From Archivesica marissinica (Eukaryota > Mollusca > Bivalvia > Venerida > Vesicomyidae), in contig CM026390.1 in assembly GCA_014843695.1 (NCBI GenBank), forward strand, positions 60,977,851-61,041,850: DNA of 64,000 nucleotides. Reading direction: 5' to 3'. This document shows positions 1 to 11,835 of this stretch, piece after piece (within the stretch, counting starts at the first letter, position 1; each line of letters begins with the position of its first letter). The notes below the pieces were generated by a model that was not told the DNA's origin, did no database searches, and saw only the letters and a program-made list of their open reading frames with translations. The position numbers and the translations under genes are program-made.

Positions 1-3000
1 CATCACATTGTTACAAGTTGTACTGTCTCTTTACCGATACTGTCATATTTAACCACATCACATTGTTACAAGTTGTACTGTCTCTTACCGATACTGTCAT
101 ATTTAACCACATCACATTGTTCCAAGTTATACTGTCTCCCTTTACCGATACTGTCATATTTAACCACATCGCATTGTTACAAGCTGTACTGTCTCTTACC
201 GATACTGTCATATTTAACCACATCACATTGTTACAAGCTGTACTGTCTCTTACCGATACTGTCATATTTAACCACATCACATTGTTACAAGCTGTACTGT
301 CTCTTACCGATACTGTCATATTTAACCACATCACATTGTTACAAGCTGTACTGTCTCTTACCGATACTGTCATATTTAACCACATCACATTGTTACAAGT
401 TGTACTGTCTCCTCTTACCGATACTGTCATATTTAACCACATCACATTGTTACAAGCTGTACTGTCTCTTACCGATACTGTCATATTTAACCACATCACA
501 TTGTTACAAGCTGTACTGTCTCTTACCGATACTGTCATATTTAACCACATCACATTGTTACAAGCTGTACTGTCTCTTACCGATACTGTCATATTTAACC
601 ACATCACATTGTTACAAGCTGTACTGTCTCTTACCGATACTGTCATATTTAACCACATCACATTGTTACAAGCTGTACTGTCTCTCTTACCGATACTGTC
701 ATATTTAACCACATCACATTGTTACAAGCTGTACTGTCTCTTACCGATACTGTCATATTTAACCACATCACATTGTTACAAGCTGTACTGTCTCTTACCG
801 ATACTGTCATATTTAACCACATCACATTGTTACAAGCTGTACTGTCTCTTACCGATACTGTCATATTTAACCACATCACATTGTTACAAGCTGTACTGTC
901 TCTTACCGATACTGTCATATTTAACCACATCACATTGTTACAAGTTGTACTGTCTCTTTACCGATACTGTCATATTTAACCACATCACATTGTTACAAGC
1001 TGTACTGTCTCTTACCGATACTGTCATATTTAACCACATCACATTGTTACAAGCTGTACTGTCTCTTACCGATACTGTCATATTAACCACATCGCATTGT
1101 TACAAGCTGTACTGTCTCTTACCGATACTGTCATATTTATGCACGTCACATTGTTACAAGTTGTACTGTCTCTTACCGATACTGTCATATTTAACCACAT
1201 CACATTGTTACAAGCTATACTGTATGTCTCTTACCGATACTGTCATATTTAACCACATCACATTGTTACAAGCTGTACTGTCTCTTACCGATACTGTCAT
1301 ATTTAACCACATCACATTGTTGCAAGTTGTACTGTCTGTCTCTTAACGATACTGTCATATTTAACCACATCACATTGTTACAAGCTGTACTGTCTCTTAC
1401 CGATACTGTCATATTTAACCACATCACATTGTTACAAGTTGTACTGTCTCCCTCTTACCGATACTGTCATAATTAACCACATCACATTGTTACAAGCTGT
1501 ACTGTCTCTTACCGATACTGTCATATTTAACCACATCACATTGTTACAAGCTGTACTGTCTCTTACCGATACTGTCATATTTAACCACATCACATTGTTA
1601 CAAGCTGTACTGTCTCTTACCGATACTGTCATATTTAACCACATCACATTGTTACAAGCTGTACTGTCTCTTACCGATACTGTCATATTTAACCACACCA
1701 CATTGTTCCAAGTTATACTGTCTCCCTCTTACCGATACTGTCATATTTAACCACATCACATTGTTACAAGCTGTACTGTCTCTTACCGATACTGTCATAT
1801 TTAACCACATCACATTGTTGCAAGCTGTACTGTATGTCTCTTAACGATACTGTCATATTTAACCACGTCACATTGTTACAAGCTGTACTGTCTCTTACCG
1901 ATACTGTCATATTTAACCACATCACATTGTTACAAGCTGTACTGTCTCTTACCGATACTGTCATATTTAACCACATCACATTGTTACAAGCTGTACTGTC
2001 TCTTACCGATACTGTCATATTTAACCACATCACATTGTTACAAGCTGTACTGTCTCTTACCGATACTGTCATATTTAACCACATCACATTGTTACAAGCT
2101 GTACTGTCTCTTACCGATACTGTCATATTTAACCACATCACATTGTTACAAGCTGTACTGTCTCTTACCGATACTGTCATATTTAACCACATCACATTGT
2201 TACAAGTTGTACTGTCTCCCTCTTACCGATACTGTCATAATTAACCACATCACATTGTTACAAGCTGTACTGTCTCTTACCGATACTGTCATATTTAACC
2301 ACATCACATTGTTACAAGCTGTACTGTCTCTTACCGATACTGTCATATTTAACCACATCACATTGTTACAAGCTGTACTGTCTCTTACCGATACTGTCAT
2401 ATTTAACCACATCACATTGTTACAAGCTGTACTGTCTCCCTCTTACCGATACTGTCATATTTAACCACATCACATTGTTACAAGCTGTACTGTCTCTTAC
2501 CGATACTGTCATATTTAACCACATCACATTGTTACAAGCTGTACTGTTGTCTCTTAACGATACTGTCATATTTAACCACATCACATTGTTACAAGCTGTA
2601 CTGTCTCTTACCGATACTGTCATATTTAACCACATCACATTGTTACAAGCTGTACTGTCTCTTACCGATACTGTCATATTTAACCACATCACATTGTTGC
2701 AAGCTGTACTGTATGTCTCTTAACGATACTGTCATATTTAACCACATCACATTGTTACAAGCTGTACTGTCTGTCTCTTAACGATACTGTCATATTTAAC
2801 CACATCACATTGTTACAAGCTGTACTGTCTCTTACCGATACTGTCATATTTAACCACATCACATTGTTACAAGTTGTACTGTCTCTTACCGATACTGTCA
2901 TATTTATGCACATCACATTGTTACAAGCTGTACTGTCTCTTACCGATACTGTCATATTTAACCACATTACATTGTTACAAGCTGTACTGTCTCTTACCGA

Positions 3001-4780
3001 TACTGTCATATTTAACCACATCACATTGTTACAAGCTGTACTGTCTCTTACCGATACTGTCATATTTAACCACATCACATTGTTACAAGCTGTACTGTCT
3101 CTTACCGATACTGTCATATTTAACCACATCACATTGTTACAAGTTATACTGTCTCCCTCTTACCGATACTGTCATATTTAACCACATCACATTGTTACAA
3201 GCTGTACTGTCTCTTACCGATACTGTCATATTTAACCACATCACATTGTTACAAGCTGTACTGTCTCTTACCGATACTGTCATATTTAACCACATCGCAT
3301 TGTTACAAGCTGTACTGTCTCCCTCTTACCGATACTGTCATATTTAACCACATCACATTGTTCCAAGTTATACTGTCTCCCTCTTACCGATACTGTCATA
3401 TTTAACCACATCGCATTGTTACAAGCTGTACTGTCTCTTACCGATACTGTCATATTTAACCACATCGCATTGTTACAAGCTGTACTGTCTCTTACCGATA
3501 CTGTCATATTTAACCACATCACATTGTTACAAGCTGTACTGTCTCTTACCGATACTGTCATATTAACCACATCGCATTGTTACAAGCTGTACTGTCTCTT
3601 ACCGATACTGTCATATTTATGCACGTCACATTGTTACAAGTTGTACTGTCTCTTACCGATACTGTCATATTTAACCACATCACATTGTTACAAGCTATAC
3701 TGTATGTCTCTTACCGATACTGTCATATTTAACCACATCACATTGTTACAAGCTGTACTGTCTCTTACCGATACTGTCATATTTAACCACATCACATTGT
3801 TGCAAGTTGTACTGTCTGTCTCTTAACGATACTGTCATATTTAACCACATCACATTGTTACAAGCTGTACTGTCTCTTACCGATACTGTCATATTTAACC
3901 ACATCACATTGTTACAAGTTGTACTGTCTCCCTCTTACCGATACTGTCATATTTAACCACATCACATTGTTACAAGCTGTACTGTCTCTTACCGATACTG
4001 TCATATTTAACCACATCACATTGTTACAAGCTGTACTGTCTCTTACCGATACTGTCATATTTAACCACATCACATTGTTACAAGCTGTACTGTCTCTTAC
4101 CGATACTGTCATATTTAACCACATCACATTGTTACAAGCTGTACTGTCTCCCTCTTACCGATACTGTCATATTTAACCACATCACATTGTTACAAGTTAT
4201 ACTGTCTCCCTCTTACCGATACTGTCATATTTAACCACATCACATTGTTACAAGCTGTACTGTCTCTTACCGATACTGTCATATTTAACCACATCACATT
4301 GTTACAAGCTGTACTGTGTCTCTTAACGATACTGTCATATTTAACCACATCACATTGTTACAAGCTGTACTGTCTCTTACCGATACTGTCATATTTAACC
4401 ACATCACATTGTTACAAGCTGTACTGTCTCTTACCGATACTGTCATATTTAACCACATCACATTGTTACAAGCTGTACTGTCTCTTACCGATACTGTCAT
4501 ATTTAACCACATCACATTGTTACAAGCTGTACTGTCTCTTACCGATACTGTCATATTTAACCACATCACATTGTTACAAGTTGTACTGTCTCTTACCGAT
4601 ACTGTCATATTTAACCACATCACATTGTTACAAGTTGTACTGTCTCCCTCTTACCGATACTGTCATATTTAACCACATCACATTGTTACAAGTTGTACTG
4701 TCTCTTACCGATACTGTCATATTTAACCACATCACATTGTTACAAGTTGTACTGTCTCTTACCGATACTGTCATATTTAA
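1..4780. repeat. Satellite A, 54-bp tandem repeat (about 88 copies, runs off the left edge)
   Basis: The unit runs from TTACCGATACTGTCATATTT through CATCACATTGTTACAAGC to TGTACTGTCTC and is 54 bp long. Variants add 1-4 bp at the TCTC junction (TCTCCCTC, TGTCTGTCTC, TATGTCTC) or change AAGCTG to AAGTTG. Because 54 is a multiple of three, long repetitive frames stay open on both strands. These are a by-product of the period, not genes. A block with unusual variants (a unit lacking one T, then a unit with TTTATGCACGTC) occurs at about 1081-1346 and again 2,480 bp later at 3561-3826, which shows a higher-order duplication. A second marker (CATAATTAACC) recurs at 1471 and 2239, 768 bp apart. The array ends by divergence into AT-rich DNA near 4780. 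Confidence 0.97.
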
Positions 4781-4991
4781 TCATATCATATTTTATCATA
4801 ACATTACAATAGTATTATATTATTTATCTAGTGTTATATATGATATAATAACAAAGTCGCCTACATCGATTTTTTAAAAATATGTTGAAATCTTTCAAGT
4901 AGAACACGAAGATGTATTCACATATCGTGAACTGGAGCGTGCAGTTGGAAAGTTCACTAAGAGCATCGACGTAATGATTATTGCGTATCAA

Positions 4992-5125
4992 CCAGGGCCC
5001 AATCTCTCAAAACTTTAAGGTTTCGTAAGATAAGGTCGCCTTTACGATCGCTTTACGAGGACGATTTTCTTAAAGTGATCGCTCGAAAACGACTTTAGCG
5101 CGCTGGTAGAAAATCGTAATTTACG
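4992..5125 (+). repeat. Left terminal and subterminal repeats of the Harbinger element
   Basis: The end begins CCAGGGCCCAAT followed by CTCTCAAAACTTTAAGG. The next 100 bp contain TTTACGATCG-like motifs near 5041 and 5120 and a TTTACGAGG near 5052. The right end of the element repeats these features in inverse orientation. Clustered subterminal motifs of this type are plausible transposase or Myb-protein binding sites, which is an inference. Confidence 0.65.
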
Positions 5126-5166
5126 ATCGTAGCCTGACATAATAACCTTTGAAGTGACGTCATTTT

Positions 5167-5179
5167 CCCGCCATATTGG
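5167..5179 (+). promoter_or_regulatory. YY1-like CCGCCATATTGG motif upstream of the SANT gene
   Basis: The sequence CCCGCCATATTGG lies 64 bp before the ATG at 5243. It resembles the YY1 initiator-type site (core GCCATNTTG). The same motif occurs at similar distances upstream of both ISL2EU genes. Its role as a promoter element is inferred from position only. Confidence 0.4.
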
Positions 5180-5242
5180 TGAGTAAATTGTGCTTCCACG
5201 TTTGTTCTGCATAGTGAACGTGTGTTTTGACTATATATAATC

Positions 5243-6183
5243 ATGGACAAGGGTAAGACGAGAAGTAGAAGACCTAACTTTTTCGTTCGAGGAACTAAAC
5301 ATTCTTACAGAAAAGGTAAGATTAAACAAATCATCACTTGTTGGAAAATTCAGTGACACGTTAGACAGTGAACGGAAGTCGAAAATATTGCACAGCATTG
5401 CTTCTAAAATGAGTGTTGTTTCTGCAGTACAACGGACTGCAGAGGAAGTAAGGAACAAATGAATATACTGGTCTTCGTCAGTGAAAACAAAATTTGCAAA
5501 ACTCAAACTATCGAACGGGAGGCGGTGAGTCCGACGCTCCGAGTTTGAGGTCACTTGAAGAGAAAGTTATTGACATTCTCGGTAAAACTGCCGTTGAAGG
5601 TCTCAAACAGGGTGTTGACACCGCCATCAAACAAAAAAGGCACGCATCTACACCAATGATTGTTCCTGACAACACAGCAGCCCCAGAGTGAGAAGAGACT
5701 ATAGATATGATGTGCTATGAAGATCCTTCTACGGTAAATGACGTCGAAGATCTTTCTACGGTGAATAACGTCGACGCTGTCGACATGTATGTGGACAGTA
5801 ATTTCCATGAATCCGTAGAGAAAACACCTACGATGTCTGGAAAGAAATGGGAAAGCAAAAAACAGAAAGTCAGCAATGATCAAAGTAATGACTCAAGTGA
5901 AATCCTCAATATAGAAAAGGAGCGTCTGTCACTGGAGAAGGAGAGGCTTGAAATTGAAAAGAAGAGGTTATCCATAGAAGAAAGACGCCTTACTATGGAT
6001 CACGTATTGCTGGAGACTATGATTAACTTCTGCGCAACAGCTAGTCCTCCTAGCAAACACATGACAGAAGCTCCCAAGGAAGACCACACACATTATGGCA
6101 TGTTGTTGGGGTCAAGCGACTTTAATCATGAGAATGTTCCGTCAAACGAAGCAGATGAACCATTATATTTCACGTGTTTGTAA
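5243..6183 (+). pseudogene. Harbinger-associated Myb/SANT-like DNA-binding protein, broken
   Basis: In intact Harbinger elements this second protein binds DNA through a Myb/SANT-like trihelix domain and helps bring the transposase to the ends and the nucleus. Here the reading starts at ATG 5243 (residues MDKGKTRSRRPNF) and shifts frame in the T-run near 5282. It then reads through a recognisable SANT-like helix region (FEELNILTEKV, VGKFSDTLDSERK, RTAEEVRNK) to a TGA at 5458-5460, where a Trp codon is expected. A further shift near 5513 leads into a linker (SLEEKVIDILGKTAVEGL), a TGA at 5689-5691, and a C-terminal charged coiled coil of repeated EKERLSLEKERLEIEKKRL type ending at 6183. Two frameshifts and two stops make it non-functional. 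Some of these could be sequencing errors in homopolymers, but not all. The nuclease partner is the ORF at 11836-12723. Confidence 0.7.
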
Positions 6184-6324
6184 ACCGGTATAATATACAT
6201 TTTCAATATACTTAAAGATATATTATTGCTTAGAAAGACGAAATACACTTTACGCTGCTATTGCCGATGTGGTCTGAAAATGCGGAAATTTACGAATTAG
6301 TGATTGAATAAATAAATATTTATT

Positions 6325-6401
6325 GGCTACGGCCAAGCAACTGTAGAGAATCCCCAGTTCGAGCCCGACCGGCCGGTTCTCTGCAGCCGTTAGCCGTAGC
6401 C
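6325..6401. repeat. 77-bp hairpin with a tRNA B-box-like loop
   Basis: Two arms of about 26 bp (6325-6350, starting GGCTACGGCC; 6376-6401, ending TAGCCGTAGCC) are inverted copies with roughly 20 of 26 positions matching. The loop contains AGTTCGAGCCC, which resembles an RNA polymerase III B box. It could be a fragment of a SINE or a small palindromic MITE. No gene is seen between 6184 and 6678. Confidence 0.5.
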
Positions 6402-6678
6402 GGGCAAATCAGGTGTCGTTGGATCGGTTTCCATAATACTCATGCAAATAATATTAATTATAATTATTATTAGCACATGTATCATTTCAGTGTTCTCCTC
6501 TGTTGGTGAAGATTTTCCTGTTGTTACCGATTGACGAGTTAATTGACACCTGTCGGTTCGTATGTTGGTCGTGGAATCGAACCTGGTCTTCCGAAATGTT
6601 GTGTAGAGGGTTTCGTCACCTGATAATGGATAATAACAATCAAAAACAAGGGACAGCTACAGTGCGTTATTAGGCAGG

Positions 6679-7149
6679 ATGACGAACCTGATATTTCTTA
6701 ATGTTAACACAGATTTTCTCGATTCCCTGTCTTGTTTCAAGCAATTGAAATGCTTGAAACATCTTGCTATCCATGGCGAATACCGGCACATACCTACAGA
6801 AATTGCTTTTGCAATCAAATGTGCTGTACCGGCTGTACGCACTTTTTCATCCACAGTTAAATTCAACAAAGAAGACCAACTGTTTTTGAGCTTCTTTCTC
6901 AAATCTGCAACTTCTTTCGAACTGAATAACTGTGAACATATCTCTGCAGACGAGCAGTGATACAGAGTGCACAGACGTGATACAGAGAGCACAGTGCCTA
7001 AAAGTAGTTAACATGAGAATAGATACATCGGACATAGTAGCATGGGCTAAACTTATAAATACATACTGTGGTAGGATCATCTTCCACACCAACATGGTTG
7101 ATCAAATCCCTTATTTCATGTTGCGATTTCACAGATCACAGTATTTCAG
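6679..7149 (+). pseudogene. Possible exon fragment with leucine-rich-repeat-like sequence
   Basis: Two overlapping open stretches (6679-6960 and 6932-7153) in different frames give protein-like sequence without tandem-repeat character. The first has leucine-rich-repeat spacing (LIFLNVNTDFLDSL, LKCLKHLAIHG). The second continues with CLKVVNMRIDTSDI and a Cys/Met-rich tail, and ends next to a CAG/GTAGAA that could be a splice donor at 7149/7150. The frame change around 6940-6960 implies a frameshift or unseen splicing. No family can be named. It may be a retained piece of a host LRR gene or simply an open frame by chance. Confidence 0.28.
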
Positions 7150-7432
7150 GTAGAATGAATGGTGAACTGAACTCGGTTGATACGTGGTTTATATTATGTT
7201 ACAGTTAATAACAGTTGAACATTTTCGGAACCGTGGTACATGTATTTATATGCTTATAATTTTCCCCATAGTACAAAGTCACAGGGTATTTATTACACGT
7301 ATATGTTGCAGCTGGAAATTGTACCGATGGGATCTTTTTATCCCCCACAGGGATACTATTTTAACGTTGTCCGTCCGTCCGGGGTCGTAGCTCCTATACC
7401 GTTCATGGATAACTGTATACAAATGTAATATC

Positions 7433-7895
7433 ACCCGTGTCCCTAGGTCCAAGGTCACACTTAGAGGTCAAAGGTCAAAATTGGGACCAAAATGGTGTAT
7501 CTGTAGTATAAATCGTTAACAGTATGATGGATTTTCAAATAACTGACAACTGTTTTATCATGATGATGCGACATGTCATGCGCAAAACCATGTCCCTAGG
7601 TCCAAGGTAAAAAAAAAGAGGCCACATTTAGAGGTGAAATGCCAAAATTGGGACCACAATGGCGTGTCTGTAGTATAAGTCCTAAACCATATGATGGAGT
7701 TTCAAATAACATGGTACACATATTCACCATGCCATGTAGAGCACCCGTGTTTCTAGGTTCAAGGTCAAGTTCATACTTTGAAGTTTAATGTCAAATTTTG
7801 GACTAAAATGTTGTCTTCGGAGTATACGTCATAAACCGTGCGGTGGATTTTGAAATAATGTTCATGACTTTTTTCGGATGTGTTTAGGACACTGA
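7433..7895 (+). repeat. Three diverged tandem copies of a roughly 155-bp repeat
   Basis: Copies start near 7433, 7588 and 7743 with CCCGTGTCCCTAGGTCCAAGG, CATGTCCCTAGGTCCAAGG and CCCGTGTTTCTAGGTTCAAGG. Each continues with a TTGGGACCAAAATGG-like block and a TATGATGGATTTTCAAATAA-like block. Divergence is high, so the array is old. There is no coding potential. Confidence 0.75.
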
Positions 7896-8110
7896 GGTGT
7901 ACATCTATGAGCAAAAAAGAACAACAGTTTTTTTATTACATCCAAGATGGCCGCTGTTACTATAAATAGATCATGTTGAACATTGCATTTCTGGAAATAC
8001 CGCATGGGGTATCTGCATGAAATGTGTCACAAATATTTAGGGCATTGAGTTGCACATCCATGTGTGACTATTTTCATTGGATCCAAGATGGCGGACTGTT
8101 ACTATACTAG
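7865..8110 (+). repeat. Two diverged copies of a roughly 140-bp dispersed repeat
   Basis: ATCCAAGATGGCCGCTGTTAC near 7942 and ATCCAAGATGGCGGACTGTTAC near 8080 are followed or preceded by matching blocks (AGGTGTACATCTATG / AGTTGCACATCCATG). The repeat follows directly on the 155-bp repeat and may belong to the same composite element. Confidence 0.55.
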
Positions 8111-8199
8111 ATTCTGTTTAATGTCCCTTTTCGGCGGGGGATATCAATTTAACGAATGTTTGTTTATTTTGAATCCGTGTTTGGTTCATAAGTGGATCA

Positions 8200-8763
8200 T
8201 ACTACTTGTAACTGTTGAGCTAGTGTGGTCAGTCCTCGTCCGGCGTCCGTGGTTGTCTCCGTTTTCGTGCGTAGTTGTCAACATTTGCTGAAAACAACAT
8301 CTCCTACTAAACCGCTTGGTCAATGTTAATGAAACTTGGCGATGGTCTTTGAATAATCTTTATCAACGTTTTGCAAAGAATTGAATTCCATGCAAAACTC
8401 TGCCTGCCATGGCAACCGGAAGGAAAACCTTTAAAAATAAATTTCTTGTCAGAATCTGCTGGCCCGATTTCAAAATAATTTGGTACGGATATTCCTTCGG
8501 TAACCCAAATAATTCGGCATACATGTTCATTGGGTGACCCTTTAACGAGATTGTTCAAATTAGTCCAATCCGTAAAACATATGGCCACCAGGAGGCTGAG
8601 TTCATTTTCCTTATATGTAAATAGTGAACTCATTTTTGTCAGAAACTGCAAGACCCAGACCGTTGATATTTTGTATATGGCATCATCTGGTAACTACCAC
8701 CATAGCAACAACCATCTTCATTAGCAATACTTGACTTTCTTAGCAATGATACTCAGGTGAGCG
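8200..8763. mobile_element. Non-autonomous repeat ending CTCAGGTGAGC
   Basis: The segment begins near GAGCTAGTGTGGTCAG and contains CGTCCGGCGTCCG, ACCGCTTGGTCAATGTTAATGA and AAACTTGGCGATGG. It ends with CTCAGGTGAGC at 8752-8762. The second copy at 9145-9365 shares the end and the 'CGAACCGCT.GG.C.AT...TGAAACTT' block. It carries no coding sequence. Similar repeats are, to my knowledge, common in bivalve genomes. Confidence 0.5.
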
Positions 8764-9144
8764 ATATAGGGCCCATCTTGTTTACACCGTGGACACGGAG
8801 ATTATTACGTCACACTTACGATGTCACAGGGAGTGATGTTTTTAGTTATTGAAGGTTTCAGACATACTTGTTGATGTTGATTTCTTGATTACATGTTTTG
8901 TTCTTATGTTTATAAATATGACTTTAAATGTGTTTTGTTTGTTATTTAGACAGTATCGAGCAGCGATCCCATTTTATGGAGGTGGTAATTTAATTATTGC
9001 AATTTTCTTAATGTTGCACATGTGGGAAATGGGAATAAACCGAACATTATAGTTGTTTTCTGAATAATTTGGTTGGTTTGTTGTGTTTTAGGCCCTTTCG
9101 TCCATGTTTCAGTCATAATTATGTAGACCATTTTGCAGTTATTA
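8764..9144. other. Intergenic spacer, nothing recognised
   Basis: AT-rich DNA without a coding frame of note, tandem repeat or recognisable element. A short open frame at 8849-9052 has strong hydrophobic bias (FLITCFVLMFINMTLNVFCL), but nothing supports it as a gene. Confidence 0.5.
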
Positions 9145-9365
9145 GCTCACCTGAGAACTTTAGTGCTCAAGATGAGATATTGTGACCAGGCTTTGTCCGT
9201 CGTCTAGATGGACGTCCATCCGTGTGTCCGTCAACCTTTTCTTCAAACGACTTCTCACGAACCGCTGGGCCGATCTTCATGAAACTTCACAGCAATGGTC
9301 CTCCAGCAAAATTGTTCAAATGAAGTGGATCCGTGTCCTAATTAATGCTATCTACTCAGGTGAGC
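9145..9365. mobile_element. MITE with 11-bp perfect inverted ends
   Basis: GCTCACCTGAG at 9145-9155 and CTCAGGTGAGC at 9355-9365 are perfect inverted repeats around a 221-bp non-coding body containing TTTGTCCGTCGTC and GAACCGCTGGGCCGATCTTC. It is the shorter relative of the repeat at 8200-8763. No clear target duplication could be read. Confidence 0.65.
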
Positions 9366-9441
9366 GATCAGGTCAGCCCTCTTGTATTTTGTGTACAAAT
9401 CCGCATTTTTTCCTGGGACGAACCAGTACTGATCATGGACA

Positions 9442-9519
9442 GTGGCGCGGCTGAGAATCAAACTAAGGACGCCTCGATCACTAGTCCGACGCTCTAACCA
9501 CTGAGCCACTTCCGCCGAT
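9442..9519 (-). mobile_element. tRNA-derived SINE head
   Basis: Read on the minus strand, the segment starts GCGGAAGTGGCTCAGTGG, followed by TTAGAGCGTCGGACTAG and a B-box-like GTTTGATTCTC. This gives a tRNA-like length of about 75 nt. The B box deviates from GGTTCGANNCC and the acceptor ends do not pair cleanly, so it is a SINE fragment or tRNA pseudogene rather than a working tRNA gene. Confidence 0.55.
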
Positions 9520-11835
9520 AAACATTGTGTTGTTAGGACAAGCCTTCACTAATTTGAAAAGAAATATACAACCACATAAATAACCAGAACACACTTTTAT
9601 CGACAAACATGTGCATAGTATCTTAATATAATATCAAGCATAGTATTTCGATTCAAATGACTCTTCTACTAAACTCTAAGTCCATAAGGAGTATGTCGGC
9701 CGATGTAGGACTTGACCTTTCTGCCGATTTTGATTGACAGCTGGCGTTAGCCAATCGCATCGCACCATTCGCGCACACCCCCGGCAACGGTTTATCGCCG
9801 CCATCTTGTTAGACAAACAATGCATATTAGACAAACTAGTAACGAGTAGACAAATTTGAAAAGGCGTGAATTTGATCGAAAATACGGGTTTAAAATTGTT
9901 TTAATGATGTTGAAAATGTGTAGCTTTGGTGTGTGGGTTAGTTATAGTACAAAATTAGTCGATATCCTGGTGATCGACGTTAAATTCAACCCATTTCAAA
10001 ATCCTTGGACAAATCTAAAAGTGTGTATATGAACCACAAAATACCAGACAGCTGCTTTAAAAACAATGCATCTATAAAAACACCTACTGACCCCATATAG
10101 TCATTCTTTTATCGCAAACACAGCAATCAAATTTAAGCGTGTCACACTGTTTATTGGACGTAATCAACAACTTGCCGGTACATCACAGAGACCGCCACAT
10201 AATATCCCATTAGAGGCCTACTGTCAAGATCAGTGTTGCACATCGGAATTTAGCACTGATTGTGCTAATAATTGGTTAATTATAAAATGTGTGCACACAA
10301 TTATAGTATTGATTACTACACCGAGTCATTGTTTTATCGTTCTGTCAGACAAACGATTATTTGTTAAATTTTAATCAAATCTGATAACGAGTGATCGTGA
10401 TCTGAAATTATTTTTTGAAAAATAATTACAAATTAATTAATGCTGTCTGTCATTGACAATGGTGAAAAGATGTAGTTACGGGCTGTTTTATTAATTTATG
10501 CTGTGTGACAGTGATAGTAGATCTCCAGATCGATTAATAGGTGACGTTTAATTCGTGCCATTTCCAAACCCAAGACAAATCTTGAAAAATGTCTAAGGTG
10601 GATTAAGTTGTGTGGACGACGAGCTGAATACATCCAAAATTAATGCAAACATATATATTTGCACACAAGTAAGTTGAAATTAATTTATTTATGCATAATA
10701 AAATATTTCGAAAAAATATATTCTGCATTTATAGATATACTGTTCACAAGAGATATGTGAGTATAATGGTGATTAAAATTATACATGTGGTTCATAAATA
10801 TTGTCGTGGATGGTGGACTAGGGATCAGATAGAAGTAATAGTACCCATGCATGTGCAGAGCTGTGGGATTCCCATATTAGCTCAGTGAACGTACTGGTGT
10901 TCAGTTTTTGGGCCTAATGTTCGAGTCTTCTAGGAGGCATAGGGTCGAGTCTCTCAAGACGGTGGCATATTTCATGTCTTTTAATGTCAAACTTGACACG
11001 ATGTGGTTGTTCGGGTGTCAGTGGTTTCGTATAACTACTTCTTCGTATACAAGGCAATATAGAGTGAAACATTGTGGTGGATTCGTCTAATAGTATATTA
11101 TCACGCCTACGCCAATTATGAGATGGGCTGTTGACAAATTAATCAAATACTGGAGAATATATTATTTTTCACACCTTGATTGGTCGGCTCAAACATTTGT
11201 GATGCTGGCTTGTATGCCCGTGTTTTATCAGCTTTAGAGCTGAACCGTGCCATATGTCCAAGCCCTTACATCATGTATAAATAGCATGCTCTTCACATCA
11301 CTTTCATTACAACCATGGCGTCTATATGTCCATGCGTATTTTGCTGATTATACAATACAATAAAAAATAGATACACACTGTAAATTTCATTGTCATTGTA
11401 TTAATCTATGTACCTTTTTTATGTAATTTTATGTCATTGTAAATAATTTAATGCTTTGATGTACAATAAATATATTATTTTAATGACGTCTATGATTTAT
11501 TTATTCTCCCCCATTCACTTTGATTAATCTTGATTAGTGGCCTGAAACCTAGAAAGATAATCACTCCTGGTATGGCAAACACACGGCTACGTAGTCACAT
11601 TCATAATGGTGTCTAATTAATAGTCCCATTTATAATTGTGTCTAATTACCTAAATAGCTAATAATATTAATATCTGGGTAAAATAAAACTGAGAAATTCC
11701 ACGGAATTTTATCTAGATTAACTCTATGCAGGTCTGTGTTAGACACCATTTTGTTAGATAGCTTGTCTCGCGTAGTTACAGCGAGCACCTGTAACTATGG
11801 GGGGCGTGCCTAAGTAGCGCTTACAGAAAGGTCAG
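9520..11835. other. 2.3-kb AT-rich spacer inside the Harbinger span, no gene recognised
   Basis: No convincing coding sequence. A relatively CG-containing patch at about 9690-9810 ends in GCCGCCATCTTG (9797-9808), a strong YY1-like match, and resembles a promoter relic. Two diverged blocks near 9980-10020 and 10545-10585 resemble each other (GACGTTAAATTC...GACAAATCT against GACGTTTAATTC...GACAAATCT), so part of the spacer is an old duplicated element. The rest shows no structure I can name. Confidence 0.5.

Noticed and set aside
1..4780. Long open frames of up to 442 codons encoding 18-residue repeats (LTDTVIFNHITLLQAVLS on +, MTVSVRDSTACNNVMWLN on -)
   Set aside because: The 54-bp period is a multiple of three, so any stop-free unit gives an open frame. 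Open frames occur on both strands and break at every indel variant, which is not the pattern of a protein under selection.
5551..5883. Minus-strand frame of 110 codons rich in Phe/His
   Set aside because: It is antisense to the SANT gene remnant, whose sense-strand motifs are recognisable.
9442..9519. Functional tRNA gene on the minus strand
   Set aside because: The B box deviates from consensus and the ends do not form an acceptor stem. A SINE head or pseudogene is more likely.
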